Below are positions 36,364 through 44,322 of a stretch of 64,000 nucleotides of DNA, one piece after another (position 1 is the first letter of the stretch; each line of letters begins with the position of its first letter). The notes under the pieces are model-generated. The model ran no database searches and had not been told where the DNA came from. It was given only the letters and a program-made list of their open reading frames with translations. The position numbers and the translations under genes are program-made. This DNA comes from Pseudooceanicola spongiae (GTDB lineage: Bacteria > Pseudomonadota > Alphaproteobacteria > Rhodobacterales > Rhodobacteraceae), in the NCBI RefSeq assembly GCF_014899185.1, contig NZ_CP045201.1:294501-358500 (forward strand), read 5' to 3'.

Positions 36364-36417
36364 TGTCTAATCATTTGTCTAGTTGTATAGTGAATCAGAC
36401 AAATCGACAAGGTGTCT
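36364..36417. promoter_or_regulatory. Probable PhnF operator region between phnF and phnG
   Basis: TGTCTA occurs at 36364, 36376 and 36413 (plus strand). TTGTCT at 36375-36380 forms an inverted repeat with AGACAA at 36397-36402, 16 bp apart. The last TGTCTA touches the phnG start. Such repeats fit a GntR/UTRA regulator controlling both directions, and the first two copies also resemble a PhoB direct repeat but with 12-bp spacing. Confidence 0.55.
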
Positions 36418-36419
36418 AG

Positions 36420-36884
36420 ATGACAAACGAGACGATGGCGGACGCAGATCAGACTGCTCGCAAGGGCTGGATGAGCCTGCTTGCCAAGGCCCCGGCGGCA
36501 GAGCTGAAGCGGCTTTGGGCGGATGCGGGGCAAGAGGCGAAATTTCAGTGGCTGCGTGCGCCTGAGGTCGGCGGCGTCATGGTGCGCGGTCGGGCTGGTG
36601 GCACGGGCGCGGCCTTTAATCTGGGCGAGATGACGGTGACGCGCTGTTCACTGCGGCTGGAGAGTGGCGCGGTGGGTCATGCGATGGTGCAGGGGCGCGA
36701 CCGCGACAAGGCCGAGGTGGCCGCAGTGATTGACGCGCTGATGCAGGGCGAGGCCTCCGAGGTGCTGCGCGCCACGGTGCTGGTGCCGCTGGAGGCTGGC
36801 ATGGTCGAGACTGCGGGCAAGCGCGCGGCGAAGGCTGCACAGACCAAGGTTGATTTCTTTACCATGGTGCGGGGGGAAGACTGA
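36420..36884 (+). CDS. phnG: C-P lyase core subunit PhnG
   Basis: The 154-residue subunit has the family core LRAPEVGGVMVRGRAGGTGAAFNLGEMTVTRCSLRL and GHAMVQGRDRDKAEVAAVIDAL. PhnG is a small structural subunit of the PhnGHIJ complex that, with PhnI, attaches methylphosphonate to ribose triphosphate. ATG 36420 lies 9 bp after AAGG. Its stop overlaps the phnH start by one base, as in a tightly packed operon. Confidence 0.95.
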   Translation: MTNETMADADQTARKGWMSLLAKAPAAELKRLWADAGQEAKFQWLRAPEVGGVMVRGRAGGTGAAFNLGEMTVTRCSLRLESGAVGHAMVQGRDRDKAEVAAVIDALMQGEASEVLRATVLVPLEAGMVETAGKRAAKAAQTKVDFFTMVRGED

Positions 36885-37465
36885 TGAGCATGGCAACCGA
36901 AGCCCTGACGGGCGGATTTTCCGACGCGCCGCGCCAGTCTGCGCGCGCCTTTCGCGCGGCGCTGGAGGCGATGGCGCGACCGGGGTCGACCTACGTTCTG
37001 CAGGAAATGGGCGATGCGCCCGCGCCGGTCAGCCGGGCTGCGGCGACGCTGCTGCTGGTGCTGTGTGATCCGGAGACTCCGCTGCATCTGGCGGGGGACT
37101 ATGACACCGAGGCGTTGCGGGGCTGGGTGACCTTTCACACTGGCGCGCCTTTGCTCAGCGCCGACAAGGCGATGTTTGTGTTGGGGAGTTGGCGCGCGCT
37201 GGATCTGAGCGCACTGTCGCTGGGGACGGCGGAATATCCGGACCGCTCGGCCACGGTGATCGTCGATGGTGCTTTTAATGGCGTCGATGTGGCGCTGCGC
37301 GGCCCCGGCATCAAGGACGTGACGCAATCGCGCCTGCCCGAGGTTGCTGTGTTTCAGGACAATGCGGCGCAGTTTCCGCTCGGCCTCGATTTCTACTTTA
37401 CCAGCGGCGCGAAACTGTCGGCGCTGCCACGCTCGACCAAAGTCACGCTTGGGGGGGATGTCTGA
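36884..37465 (+). CDS. phnH: C-P lyase core subunit PhnH
   Basis: The 193-residue PhnH has the typical GFSDAPRQSARAFRAALEAMARPG N-terminus, followed by AAATLLLVLCDPETPLHL and the C-terminal FPLGLDFYF motif. It is a PLP-transferase-like fold without cofactor and forms part of the PhnGHIJ complex. The start overlaps the phnG stop and its stop overlaps the phnI start, showing coupled translation. Confidence 0.95.
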   Translation: MSMATEALTGGFSDAPRQSARAFRAALEAMARPGSTYVLQEMGDAPAPVSRAAATLLLVLCDPETPLHLAGDYDTEALRGWVTFHTGAPLLSADKAMFVLGSWRALDLSALSLGTAEYPDRSATVIVDGAFNGVDVALRGPGIKDVTQSRLPEVAVFQDNAAQFPLGLDFYFTSGAKLSALPRSTKVTLGGDV

Positions 37466-38562
37466 TGTATGTGGCTGTAAAGGGTGGCGAACGCGCCATC
37501 GACAATGCCCATGACTGGCTGGCCGAAGAACGACGCGGCCCCGAGGATGTGGCCGAGCTGGGCGTGGCGCAGATCAAGACGCAGCTGAGCCTGGCGGTGA
37601 ACCGGGTGATGGCGGAGGGGTCGCTGTTTGATCCCGATCTTGCTGCGCTGGCGATCAAGCAGTCGCGCGGCGATCTGATCGAGGCGATCTTTCTGATCCG
37701 CGCCTATCGCACGACGCTGCCACGGTTTGGCTATTCCGCGCCGGTGGAGACAGGCGCGATGGCCTGCGACCGGCGTATCTCGGCCACGTTCAAGGACGTG
37801 CCGGGCGGGCAGGTGCTGGGGCCGACGTTCGACTACACCCACCGTCTGCTGGATTTCGCGCTGGAGGCCGAGGGGCTGGATCGCGCCGCTGAGGTCGAGC
37901 CGGAGGTGCATCCGGTGATGCCCCGGGTCAGCCAGTTCCTCAACAAGGAAGGCCTGATCCAAGACGAGCCGAGGCCGGAGGTCGACGAGACGCCGGGCGA
38001 TCTGACACGCGAACCGCTGGAGCTGCCTGCGGCGCGGCCGCTGCGCCTGCAGGCGCTGACGCGCGGCGATGAGGGCTTTGTGCTGTCGATGGCCTATTCG
38101 ACGCAGCGCGGCTACGCCAAGAATCACCCCTTTGTCGGCGAGCTGCGCATCGGCACCGTGCCGGTCGAGATGGAGATCCCCGAGCTGGGCTTTGCCATCG
38201 AGATTGGCGAGGTTGTGCTGACGGAGTGTGAGACGGTCAACCAGTTCACGGGATCGAAAACCGAGCCGGCGCAGTTCACACGCGGCTATGGGCTGGTCTT
38301 CGGGCAGACCGAGAGGAAGGCCATCTCGATGGCGCTGGTGGATCGGGCGCTGCGCTGGAAGGAGCTGGGCGAAGACGACAAAGGCGCGCCGGCGCAGGAC
38401 GAAGAATTCGTGCTTTATCATGCGGATAACATCCAGGCGACCGGGTTTCTGGAGCATATCAAGCTGCCGCATTACGTCGATTTTCAGAGCGAGCTTGAGT
38501 TGGTGAGGAAGCTGAGGCGTGAGGCGGATATGCGCCAGCAAATGCGGGAGGCGGCGGAATGA
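37465..38562 (+). CDS. phnI: C-P lyase core subunit PhnI
   Basis: The 365-residue PhnI is the nucleosidase component that exchanges adenine of ATP for phosphonate. Family text includes MYVAVKGGERAIDNAHDWLAEERRG, LIEAIFLIRAYRTTLPRFGYS, and DRRISATFKDVPGGQVLGPTFDYTHRLLDF. The C-terminal LYHADNIQATGFLEHIKLPHYVDFQ is also conserved. It overlaps phnH by one base. Between it and phnJ is a 91-bp gap holding a dispersed repeat, unlike the other junctions. Confidence 0.96.
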   Translation: MYVAVKGGERAIDNAHDWLAEERRGPEDVAELGVAQIKTQLSLAVNRVMAEGSLFDPDLAALAIKQSRGDLIEAIFLIRAYRTTLPRFGYSAPVETGAMACDRRISATFKDVPGGQVLGPTFDYTHRLLDFALEAEGLDRAAEVEPEVHPVMPRVSQFLNKEGLIQDEPRPEVDETPGDLTREPLELPAARPLRLQALTRGDEGFVLSMAYSTQRGYAKNHPFVGELRIGTVPVEMEIPELGFAIEIGEVVLTECETVNQFTGSKTEPAQFTRGYGLVFGQTERKAISMALVDRALRWKELGEDDKGAPAQDEEFVLYHADNIQATGFLEHIKLPHYVDFQSELELVRKLRREADMRQQMREAAE

Positions 38563-38563
38563 A

Positions 38564-38614
38564 ACCGGCTTTGCAAGCCGGTGCCTCCGGCGGGGATATT
38601 TTGAACAGGGAAAC
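38564..38614 (+). repeat. Dispersed intergenic palindromic element, copy C
   Basis: ACCGGC-TTTGCAA-GCCGGT forms a hairpin, then GGCGGGGATATTTTGAACAGGGAAAC follows as in copy E. It sits between phnI and phnJ inside the C-P lyase operon. Confidence 0.6.
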
Positions 38615-38653
38615 GGGGGGGCTCGTGCCTTCTGTGGACGGGAGTGCGGACGC

Positions 38654-39514
38654 ATGAACGCGTATAATTTTGCCTATCTGGATGAGCAGACCAAGCGGAT
38701 GATCCGGCGTGCGTTGCTGAAGGGCATGGCCATTCCGGGGTATCAGGTGCCTTTTGCCAGCCGTGAGATGCCGATGCCTTATGGTTGGGGCACCGGGGGC
38801 GTGCAGGTTTCTGCGGCAGTGATGACGCCTGAGGATTGCTTCAAGGTGATCGATCAGGGGGCGGATGATACCACCAACGCTGTGTCGATCCGGCGGTTTT
38901 TTCAGGCCACGGCAGGGGTTGCGGTGACCGAGAAAACGGCGGAGGCGACCGTGATCCAGACGCGCCACCGGATCCCTGAGCGCGACTTGGTTGAGGGGCA
39001 GATCCTAGTTTACCAGGTGCCGATCCCAGAGCCGTTGCGGTTTCTGGAGCCCTCGGAGGTGGAGACGCGCAAGATGCATGCTCTGGAGGAGTATGGGTTG
39101 ATGCATGTAAAGCTCTACGAGGATATTGCGCGGCATGGCGATATCTCGACCAGCTACGCCTATCCTGTGAAGGTGGAGGGGCGCTATGTGATGGACCCCT
39201 CTCCGATCCCGAAGTTCGACAATCCGAAGCTGTCGATGGCGGCGATCCAGCTGTTTGGCGCGGGCCGGGAGCAGCGGATCTATGCGCTGCCGCCCTATAC
39301 GGAGGTGGTGAGCTTGGATTTCGAGGATTATCCGTTTCAGGCGGGGCGGGCGGATCATGACTGTGATCTTTGCGGAGCGGATAACAGCTATCTCGACGAG
39401 GTGATCACCGATGACGCGGGGGGGCGGATGTTCGTTTGCTCGGATACCGATTTCTGCAGCGAGCGGCGTGAGGCCGGGCATGTCGGGGCGTTGGGCGTGG
39501 AGGCTGTGGCATGA
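38654..39514 (+). CDS. phnJ: C-P lyase radical SAM subunit PhnJ
   Basis: PhnJ cleaves the carbon-phosphorus bond of ribose 1-phosphonate 5-phosphate by radical SAM chemistry. The 286-residue protein starts NAYNFAYLDEQTKRMIRRALLKG and keeps the unusual Cys pattern at its C-terminus: CDLC, 21 residues, C, 5 residues, C (DHDCDLCGADN ... FVCSDTDFC), matching the Fe-S motif CX2CX21CX5C. ATG 38654 is chosen on family length. It overlaps phnK by 4 bp. Confidence 0.97.
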   Translation: MNAYNFAYLDEQTKRMIRRALLKGMAIPGYQVPFASREMPMPYGWGTGGVQVSAAVMTPEDCFKVIDQGADDTTNAVSIRRFFQATAGVAVTEKTAEATVIQTRHRIPERDLVEGQILVYQVPIPEPLRFLEPSEVETRKMHALEEYGLMHVKLYEDIARHGDISTSYAYPVKVEGRYVMDPSPIPKFDNPKLSMAAIQLFGAGREQRIYALPPYTEVVSLDFEDYPFQAGRADHDCDLCGADNSYLDEVITDDAGGRMFVCSDTDFCSERREAGHVGALGVEAVA

Positions 39515-40311
39515 AGGATATGGCGATGACGGAGGCAGGGCTGAGCCCGCTTTTGCGGGTTGAGGGGCTGGCCAAGCGCTATGGCGCGCGGATCGGGTGT
39601 ACGGAGGTGAGCTTTGACCTCTGGCCTGGTGAAGTGATGGGAATCGTTGGGGAAAGTGGGTCGGGCAAGACGACCTTGCTGAACTGTCTCGCGGGGCAGT
39701 TGGCGCCGGACGCGGGGCGCGTTCTGTTCGACACCCGCGGGCGTGGCATGGTCGATACGCTGACCATGTCGGAATCCGAGCGGCGGATGCTGGGGCGCAC
39801 CGACTGGGCCTTTGTGCATCAGCACGCGCAGGACGGGCTGCGCATGAACGTCAGTGCCGGGGGCAACGTTGGTGAGCGGCTGATGGCTGTCGGAGCGCAG
39901 CACTACGGGGATATTCGGGACAAGGCGATTGACTGGCTGGACCGGGTGGAGATCGCGGAGGACCGCGTCGATGACCGCCCGAGCGCCTTTTCCGGCGGGA
40001 TGCGGCAGCGCTTGCAGATCGCGCGCAATCTGGTGACGGGGCCGCGGCTGGTGTTCATGGATGAGCCGACGGGGGGACTCGATGTCTCCGTTCAGGCGCG
40101 TCTGCTGGATCTGTTGCGAGGGTTGGTGCGCGAGATGGGGCTGAGTGCGATTATCGTGACCCATGACCTGGCGGTGGTGCGGCTGTTGGCGGACCGGCTG
40201 ATGGTGATGAAATCCGGGCATGTGGTGGAGACCGGGCTGACCGATCAGGTTCTGGATGATCCACAGCATGCCTATACGCAGCTGCTGGTCAGTTCGGTGT
40301 TGCAGGTTTGA
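39511..40311 (+). CDS. phnK: C-P lyase ABC-type ATPase PhnK
   Basis: The 266-residue ATPase has Walker [10 protein letters not shown] near 47, signature [16 protein letters not shown] near 158, and Walker [17 protein letters not shown]. It lacks a permease partner; PhnK binds the PhnGHIJ core and is needed for activity. It resembles DppD-type ATPases. The start overlaps the phnJ stop by 4 bp. Confidence 0.95.
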   Translation: MKDMAMTEAGLSPLLRVEGLAKRYGARIGCTEVSFDLWPGEVMGIVGESGSGKTTLLNCLAGQLAPDAGRVLFDTRGRGMVDTLTMSESERRMLGRTDWAFVHQHAQDGLRMNVSAGGNVGERLMAVGAQHYGDIRDKAIDWLDRVEIAEDRVDDRPSAFSGGMRQRLQIARNLVTGPRLVFMDEPTGGLDVSVQARLLDLLRGLVREMGLSAIIVTHDLAVVRLLADRLMVMKSGHVVETGLTDQVLDDPQHAYTQLLVSSVLQV

Positions 40312-40335
40312 CGCCCGGGGGGTGGTTGCCGGGCT

Positions 40336-40390
40336 GGGGGCTCTGCCCCCGTCGCTGCGCGACTCCCCCGGAATATGGAGCAAGAAGAAG
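40336..40390 (+). repeat. Dispersed intergenic palindromic element, copy D
   Basis: GGGGGCTCTGCCCCC, then GTCGC-TGC-GCGAC, then TCCCCCGGAATATGGAG and CAAGAAGAAG directly abutting the phnL start codon. The tail supplies the purine-rich leader for phnL translation. Confidence 0.8.
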
Positions 40391-41074
40391 ATGATATCGG
40401 TTGAGAACGTCAGCAAGACTTTTACCCTGCACAATCAAGGTGGCACGGTCATTCCGGTGATGGAGGGAGGATCGCTGTCTGTGGCGCCGGGCGAATGCGT
40501 GGCGCTGGTGGGGGCCTCGGGTTCGGGGAAATCGACCTTGATGCGGATGATTTATGGCAACTACCTGGCGGCCTCCGGGCGGATCATGGTTGGGGATGTC
40601 GATGTCGCACAGGCGGAGCCGCGCGAGATCCTGGCGCTGCGGCGGGAACGTCTGGGCTATGTGAGCCAGTTTCTGCGGGTGGTGCCGAGGGTGGCGACGC
40701 TGGATGTCGTGGCTGAGCCTTTACTGGCCCTTGGGGTGGCGCGGGATGCGGCGCGCGAACGGGCCAGTGCCTTGCTGGCGCGGCTGAACATTCCGGAGCG
40801 GCTTTGGGCGCTGTCGCCGACGACCTTTTCGGGGGGCGAGCAGCAGCGCGTCAATATCGCGCGCGGCTTCGCGCATGACTATCCAGCGCTGCTGCTGGAT
40901 GAGCCGACGGCCAGTCTGGATGCTGCGAACCGGGAGCAGGTGATGGCGCTGATCGAAGAGGCCAAGGCGCGAGGTGCGGCGATTGTTGGGATATTTCATG
41001 ATGTTGAGGCGCGCGACCGGGTCTGTGACCGTGTCGTGGATGTGACCGGGTTTACGCCCGTGCGGGTGGTCTGA
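40391..41074 (+). CDS. phnL: C-P lyase ABC-type ATPase PhnL
   Basis: The 227-residue ATPase has Walker [10 protein letters not shown] near 42, signature [16 protein letters not shown] near 147, and Walker [12 protein letters not shown]. Together with PhnK it completes the ATPase pair of the C-P lyase. ATG 40391 directly follows the repeat element at 40336-40390. The phnN start lies 1 bp after its stop. Confidence 0.95.
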   Translation: MISVENVSKTFTLHNQGGTVIPVMEGGSLSVAPGECVALVGASGSGKSTLMRMIYGNYLAASGRIMVGDVDVAQAEPREILALRRERLGYVSQFLRVVPRVATLDVVAEPLLALGVARDAARERASALLARLNIPERLWALSPTTFSGGEQQRVNIARGFAHDYPALLLDEPTASLDAANREQVMALIEEAKARGAAIVGIFHDVEARDRVCDRVVDVTGFTPVRVV

Positions 41075-41075
41075 G

Positions 41076-41624
41076 GTGACCTCGGGGCGGTTGATAGGGG
41101 TTGTTGGCCCCTCTGGCGTGGGCAAGGACAGCGTGATGCAGGCCGTGGCCGAGCAGCGCCCGGGCACGGTGCTGGTGCGCCGGGTGATCACGCGGCAGGC
41201 TGATGCGGGGGGCGAGGATTTCGAGCCGGTAACCCTGTCGGAGTTCCTGTCGCGCGAGGCCTCGGGAGAGTTCCTGCTGTCCTGGGCGGCGCATGGGTTG
41301 CACTATGGCATCCCCGACAGTGTGGCGGATGATCTGGCGCAGGGGCGGGACGCTCTGGTCAATCTCTCGCGTTCGGTCCTGCCGCAGGCGCAGGCGCGGT
41401 TTGCCGGGTTTCGCACCATTTTGCTGACCGCACCCGTGACGGTTCTGGCGGCGCGGCTGGCAGCACGGGGGCGCGAAAGTGCTGAGGATATCGCGCGGCG
41501 TCTGGCGCGGGCCGGGTTCGCCCTGCCGCCCGGTGTGCAGGCGGATGTCGTTGAGAATGCCGGGCCATTGTCTGAGGCGGTGGCTGAAGTGCTTGCATTG
41601 ATTGAAGAAACACAGGTCCAGTGA
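41076..41624 (+). CDS. phnN: Ribose 1,5-bisphosphate phosphokinase PhnN
   Basis: The 182-residue guanylate-kinase-like enzyme has Walker A GPSGVGKDS near residue 11. It converts ribose 1,5-bisphosphate, the product of the C-P lyase branch, to PRPP. The GTG start at 41076 lies 1 bp past the phnL stop. The core RRVITRQADAGGEDFEPV and FLLSWAAHGLHYGIP are typical. Its presence completes recycling of the ribose moiety. Confidence 0.93.
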   Translation: MTSGRLIGVVGPSGVGKDSVMQAVAEQRPGTVLVRRVITRQADAGGEDFEPVTLSEFLSREASGEFLLSWAAHGLHYGIPDSVADDLAQGRDALVNLSRSVLPQAQARFAGFRTILLTAPVTVLAARLAARGRESAEDIARRLARAGFALPPGVQADVVENAGPLSEAVAEVLALIEETQVQ

Positions 41625-41634
41625 AGGACGAGCT

Positions 41635-42804
41635 ATGACAGATGAAGCGCGCGTGAGGGCGGATATGAAAGACGAAATCGTACTGGGTAACGCGCAACTG
41701 GTGCTGCCGGATGAGGTTGTGCAGGGGCATCTGGTGATCCGCGATGGGCGGGTGGCCGAGATCGGCACTGGCGCCCTGCCGCGGGGCGCGCTGGATTGCG
41801 AGGGCGACTACCTCAGCCCCGGTCTGGTGGAATTGCACACCGACAACCTTGAGCGCCATATCACGCCGCGCCCCAAGGTGCACTGGCCGCATCACGCTGC
41901 CATCGTGGCTCATGACGCCGAGCTTGCAAGCTGTGGAATTACCACGGTTTTCGATGCAATCCGGGTCGGCTCGATCACCTCGAGCGAGCGTGATTACCGG
42001 CGCTACGCACGGCCAATGGCGGATGAAATCCTGGCGATGCGCGAGGCCGGTGCGCTGAAGATCAGCCACCATCTGCACCTGCGCGCCGAGACCTGCTCGG
42101 AGACGCTGATCGAGGAGCTGGAGGAGTTCGGCGCGGATGACCGGGTGGGCATTGTCAGCCTGATGGATCACACGCCAGGGCAGAGACAATTCCGTGATAT
42201 CAGTAAGTTCGAGGATTATGTCTGTGGCAAGCACGGCATGTCACGCGAGGGGTTCGAGACCTATGTGCAGTTCCTCTATGATCTGAACGACCGCCTCGGC
42301 GCCCGCCATGAGGCGGCGGCGGTCGCGGCGGCCAAACGCTATGGTGCGGTGCTGGCGAGCCATGATGACAGCACCACCGAGCAGGTTGAAACCAGTGCGC
42401 GGCATGGCATCCGGGTGGCGGAATTTCCAACCACTGTCGAGGCGGCGCAGGCTTGCCGGGCGGCGGGCATTGCCGTGATCATGGGGGCGCCCAACCTCGT
42501 AAGGGGCGGATCTCATTCAGGAAATGTATCTGCTGGGGACTTGGCGGAGCTGGGGCTGCTGGATATCATCAGCTCGGATTACGTGCCCTCGGCACTGCTG
42601 CTGGCCGCGGTGCAATTGGGTCAAAGGTATGGTGATATGGCGCGTGGGATGGCCACTGTGACGCGGACGCCGGCGCGGGCTGCTGGACTCTTGGACCGGG
42701 GCGAAGTGGCGCTGGGCCAGAGGGCGGATCTGATCCGCTTTGCGATCCGGGGCGCAGTGCCGGTCCTGCGTGGGGTCTTGGTGCAGGGCGCGCGCGTCGC
42801 CTGA
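41635..42804 (+). CDS. phnM: Alpha-D-ribose 1-methylphosphonate 5-triphosphate diphosphatase PhnM
   Basis: The 389-residue PhnM of the main operon has LSPGLVELHTDNLERHITPRPKV as metal-binding motif, LASHDDSTTEQVE, and MGAPNLVRGGSHSGNVSAGDLAE. It converts the PhnI product to ribose 1-phosphonate 5-phosphate, the substrate of PhnJ. ATG 41635 is preferred over 41602, which lies inside phnN. It is the last phn gene; no phnO or phnP follows. Confidence 0.95.
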   Translation: MTDEARVRADMKDEIVLGNAQLVLPDEVVQGHLVIRDGRVAEIGTGALPRGALDCEGDYLSPGLVELHTDNLERHITPRPKVHWPHHAAIVAHDAELASCGITTVFDAIRVGSITSSERDYRRYARPMADEILAMREAGALKISHHLHLRAETCSETLIEELEEFGADDRVGIVSLMDHTPGQRQFRDISKFEDYVCGKHGMSREGFETYVQFLYDLNDRLGARHEAAAVAAAKRYGAVLASHDDSTTEQVETSARHGIRVAEFPTTVEAAQACRAAGIAVIMGAPNLVRGGSHSGNVSAGDLAELGLLDIISSDYVPSALLLAAVQLGQRYGDMARGMATVTRTPARAAGLLDRGEVALGQRADLIRFAIRGAVPVLRGVLVQGARVA

Positions 42805-42892
42805 GGAGAGCGCGACCCGGGCCTTGGCGCCCGGGTCACGCCCCGGCGCGGTGCGCGAATGGTTAATGCTGAAAAACCGCGAAACGGCCTGT

Positions 42893-42930
42893 CGGTATCG
42901 TGTCGGTATTGCGTCGGTAAGCGGACGGTG
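42893..42930. repeat. CGGTAT-type array, 11-bp period, second locus
   Basis: CGGTAT starts at 42893 and 42904, with CGGTAA at 42915 and CGGTG at 42926, again exactly 11 bp apart. It lies between phnM and the convergent rluE, about 40 bp beyond the rluE stop. The closest counterpart is at 19112-19150. Confidence 0.75.
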
Positions 42931-42967
42931 CGATTTGGCCGGTCAGTCGCTGGTTAACGCAGCGCTC

Positions 42968-43546
42968 TCACCGGCGTGCTGGGCGCAGCGGCAGGTCTGG
43001 GGCATCGCGCCAGCTGCCGGGGGCAAGGTCGCCGAGGCTCCACGGACCGATGGCGGCGCGGATCAGGCGCAGGCAGGGGTGGCCGATGTGGGCGACCATG
43101 CGGCGGACCTGACGATTGCGCCCTTCGGAAATTTCTAGCGACAGCCAGCAGTCGGGAATGGATTTGCGGACCCGGATCGGCGGGTCGCGGGGCCAGAGCT
43201 CTGCCGGGGCGTCGATCCGCTCGACAACGGCCGGGCGGGTGAGGCCGTCTTTCAGCGTGACGCCGTTGCGCAGGGCAGTGAGGGCGGCGTCGTCGGGCAG
43301 GCCTTCGACCTGCACCCAGTAGAGCTTGGTCAGCTTGTGTTTGGGATCAGCGATGCGGGCCTGCAGGCGGCCATCATCGGTCAGCACCATCAGGCCTTCG
43401 CTGTCGCGGTCCAGACGGCCTGCGGGATAGACACCGGGCAGGTCGATATAGCTGCTGAGCGTCGGGCGTGGGGTGCCCTCGGTTCCCTTGTCGGTGAACT
43501 GGGGCAGCGTGTCGAAGGGTTTGTTGAACAGGATGGTGCGGGGCAT
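42968..43546 (-). CDS. rluE: 23S rRNA pseudouridine synthase RluE-like (RsuA family)
   Basis: The 192-residue enzyme has the RsuA/RluE catalytic motif [21 protein letters not shown] with the catalytic Asp near 45, [13 protein letters not shown], and [19 protein letters not shown] near 149. The N-terminus [18 protein letters not shown] has no S4 domain, as in RluE. It modifies a uridine in domain V of 23S rRNA. An array of TTTGCAAA sites lies upstream of its start on the minus strand. Confidence 0.9.
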   Translation of the reverse strand: MPRTILFNKPFDTLPQFTDKGTEGTPRPTLSSYIDLPGVYPAGRLDRDSEGLMVLTDDGRLQARIADPKHKLTKLYWVQVEGLPDDAALTALRNGVTLKDGLTRPAVVERIDAPAELWPRDPPIRVRKSIPDCWLSLEISEGRNRQVRRMVAHIGHPCLRLIRAAIGPWSLGDLAPGSWRDAPDLPLRPARR

Positions 43547-43626
43547 CTGCCGGGCCTAGCCTGTGGCGCGGGGAAAATCCAGAGGGCTGAGTGGCGCGGC
43601 TGTAGTGGTCTCGGCTTTGCGAGTGG

Positions 43627-43700
43627 TTTGCAAAGTTAAGAGAGGTATTTGCAAATCTGGCACCTGCGAGGTTTGCAAACCTGCGTCGTCGAGTTGCAAA
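43627..43700. repeat. Array of four TTTGCAAA palindromes
   Basis: TTTGCAAA occurs at 43627-43634, 43648-43655 and 43672-43679, with TTGCAAA at 43694-43700, spaced 21 to 24 bp (about two helical turns). It lies upstream of rluE (minus strand) and before the GGGACT tract. From memory, TTTGCAAA is the half-site of RamB/PccR-type fatty-acid regulators; no such gene is next to it. Confidence 0.7.
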
Positions 43701-43748
43701 TCTGGCCGGGGCAGATCTGCGATTGGGTGCCGGGATGGGTTGCGCTTA

Positions 43749-43946
<198 letters not shown>

Positions 43947-44048
43947 TTACGGCGGCGTCATGGCTGCGTTACCGGTGCGCCCTATGCGGTGGCGAAAGAG
44001 GGCTGGCCTCTTGATGCGCTTTGACACGACTTGCCCCGGAGACCACCG

Positions 44049-44156
44049 ATGACCGAGATTTCGCCACTGCGTTTCGTGCTGCACTGCCTGATGGCTCCGC
44101 GCAAGGGCGGGTATACTGAGTGGCTGCTGGTGCGGGCGGGCGTCTGGCGTCTGTGA
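44049..44156 (+). CDS. Possible 35-residue small protein
   Basis: A short frame starts with ATG and encodes MTEISPLRFVLHC, then a middle with APRKGGYTE, ending AGVWRL and TGA. There is no strong ribosome site and I recognise no family. It is listed only because it is an intact short frame in an otherwise empty 776-bp gap. Confidence 0.2.
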   Translation: MTEISPLRFVLHCLMAPRKGGYTEWLLVRAGVWRL

Positions 44157-44322
44157 GCGGCGCGTAGATGTGCTGAACTGGGGGGACTCAGGCAGCCTTC
44201 CGGCTATGGCGCGGCTGTGGGCTTTCGGGCCAGCAGACGAGCCGCGCCCTCGGGCGACAGAGGCGACGAAAATGCCTCGTGCTGTGGTTTTCGGCCAGTA
44301 GATGGCCCGAGGTCGCTGGAAG

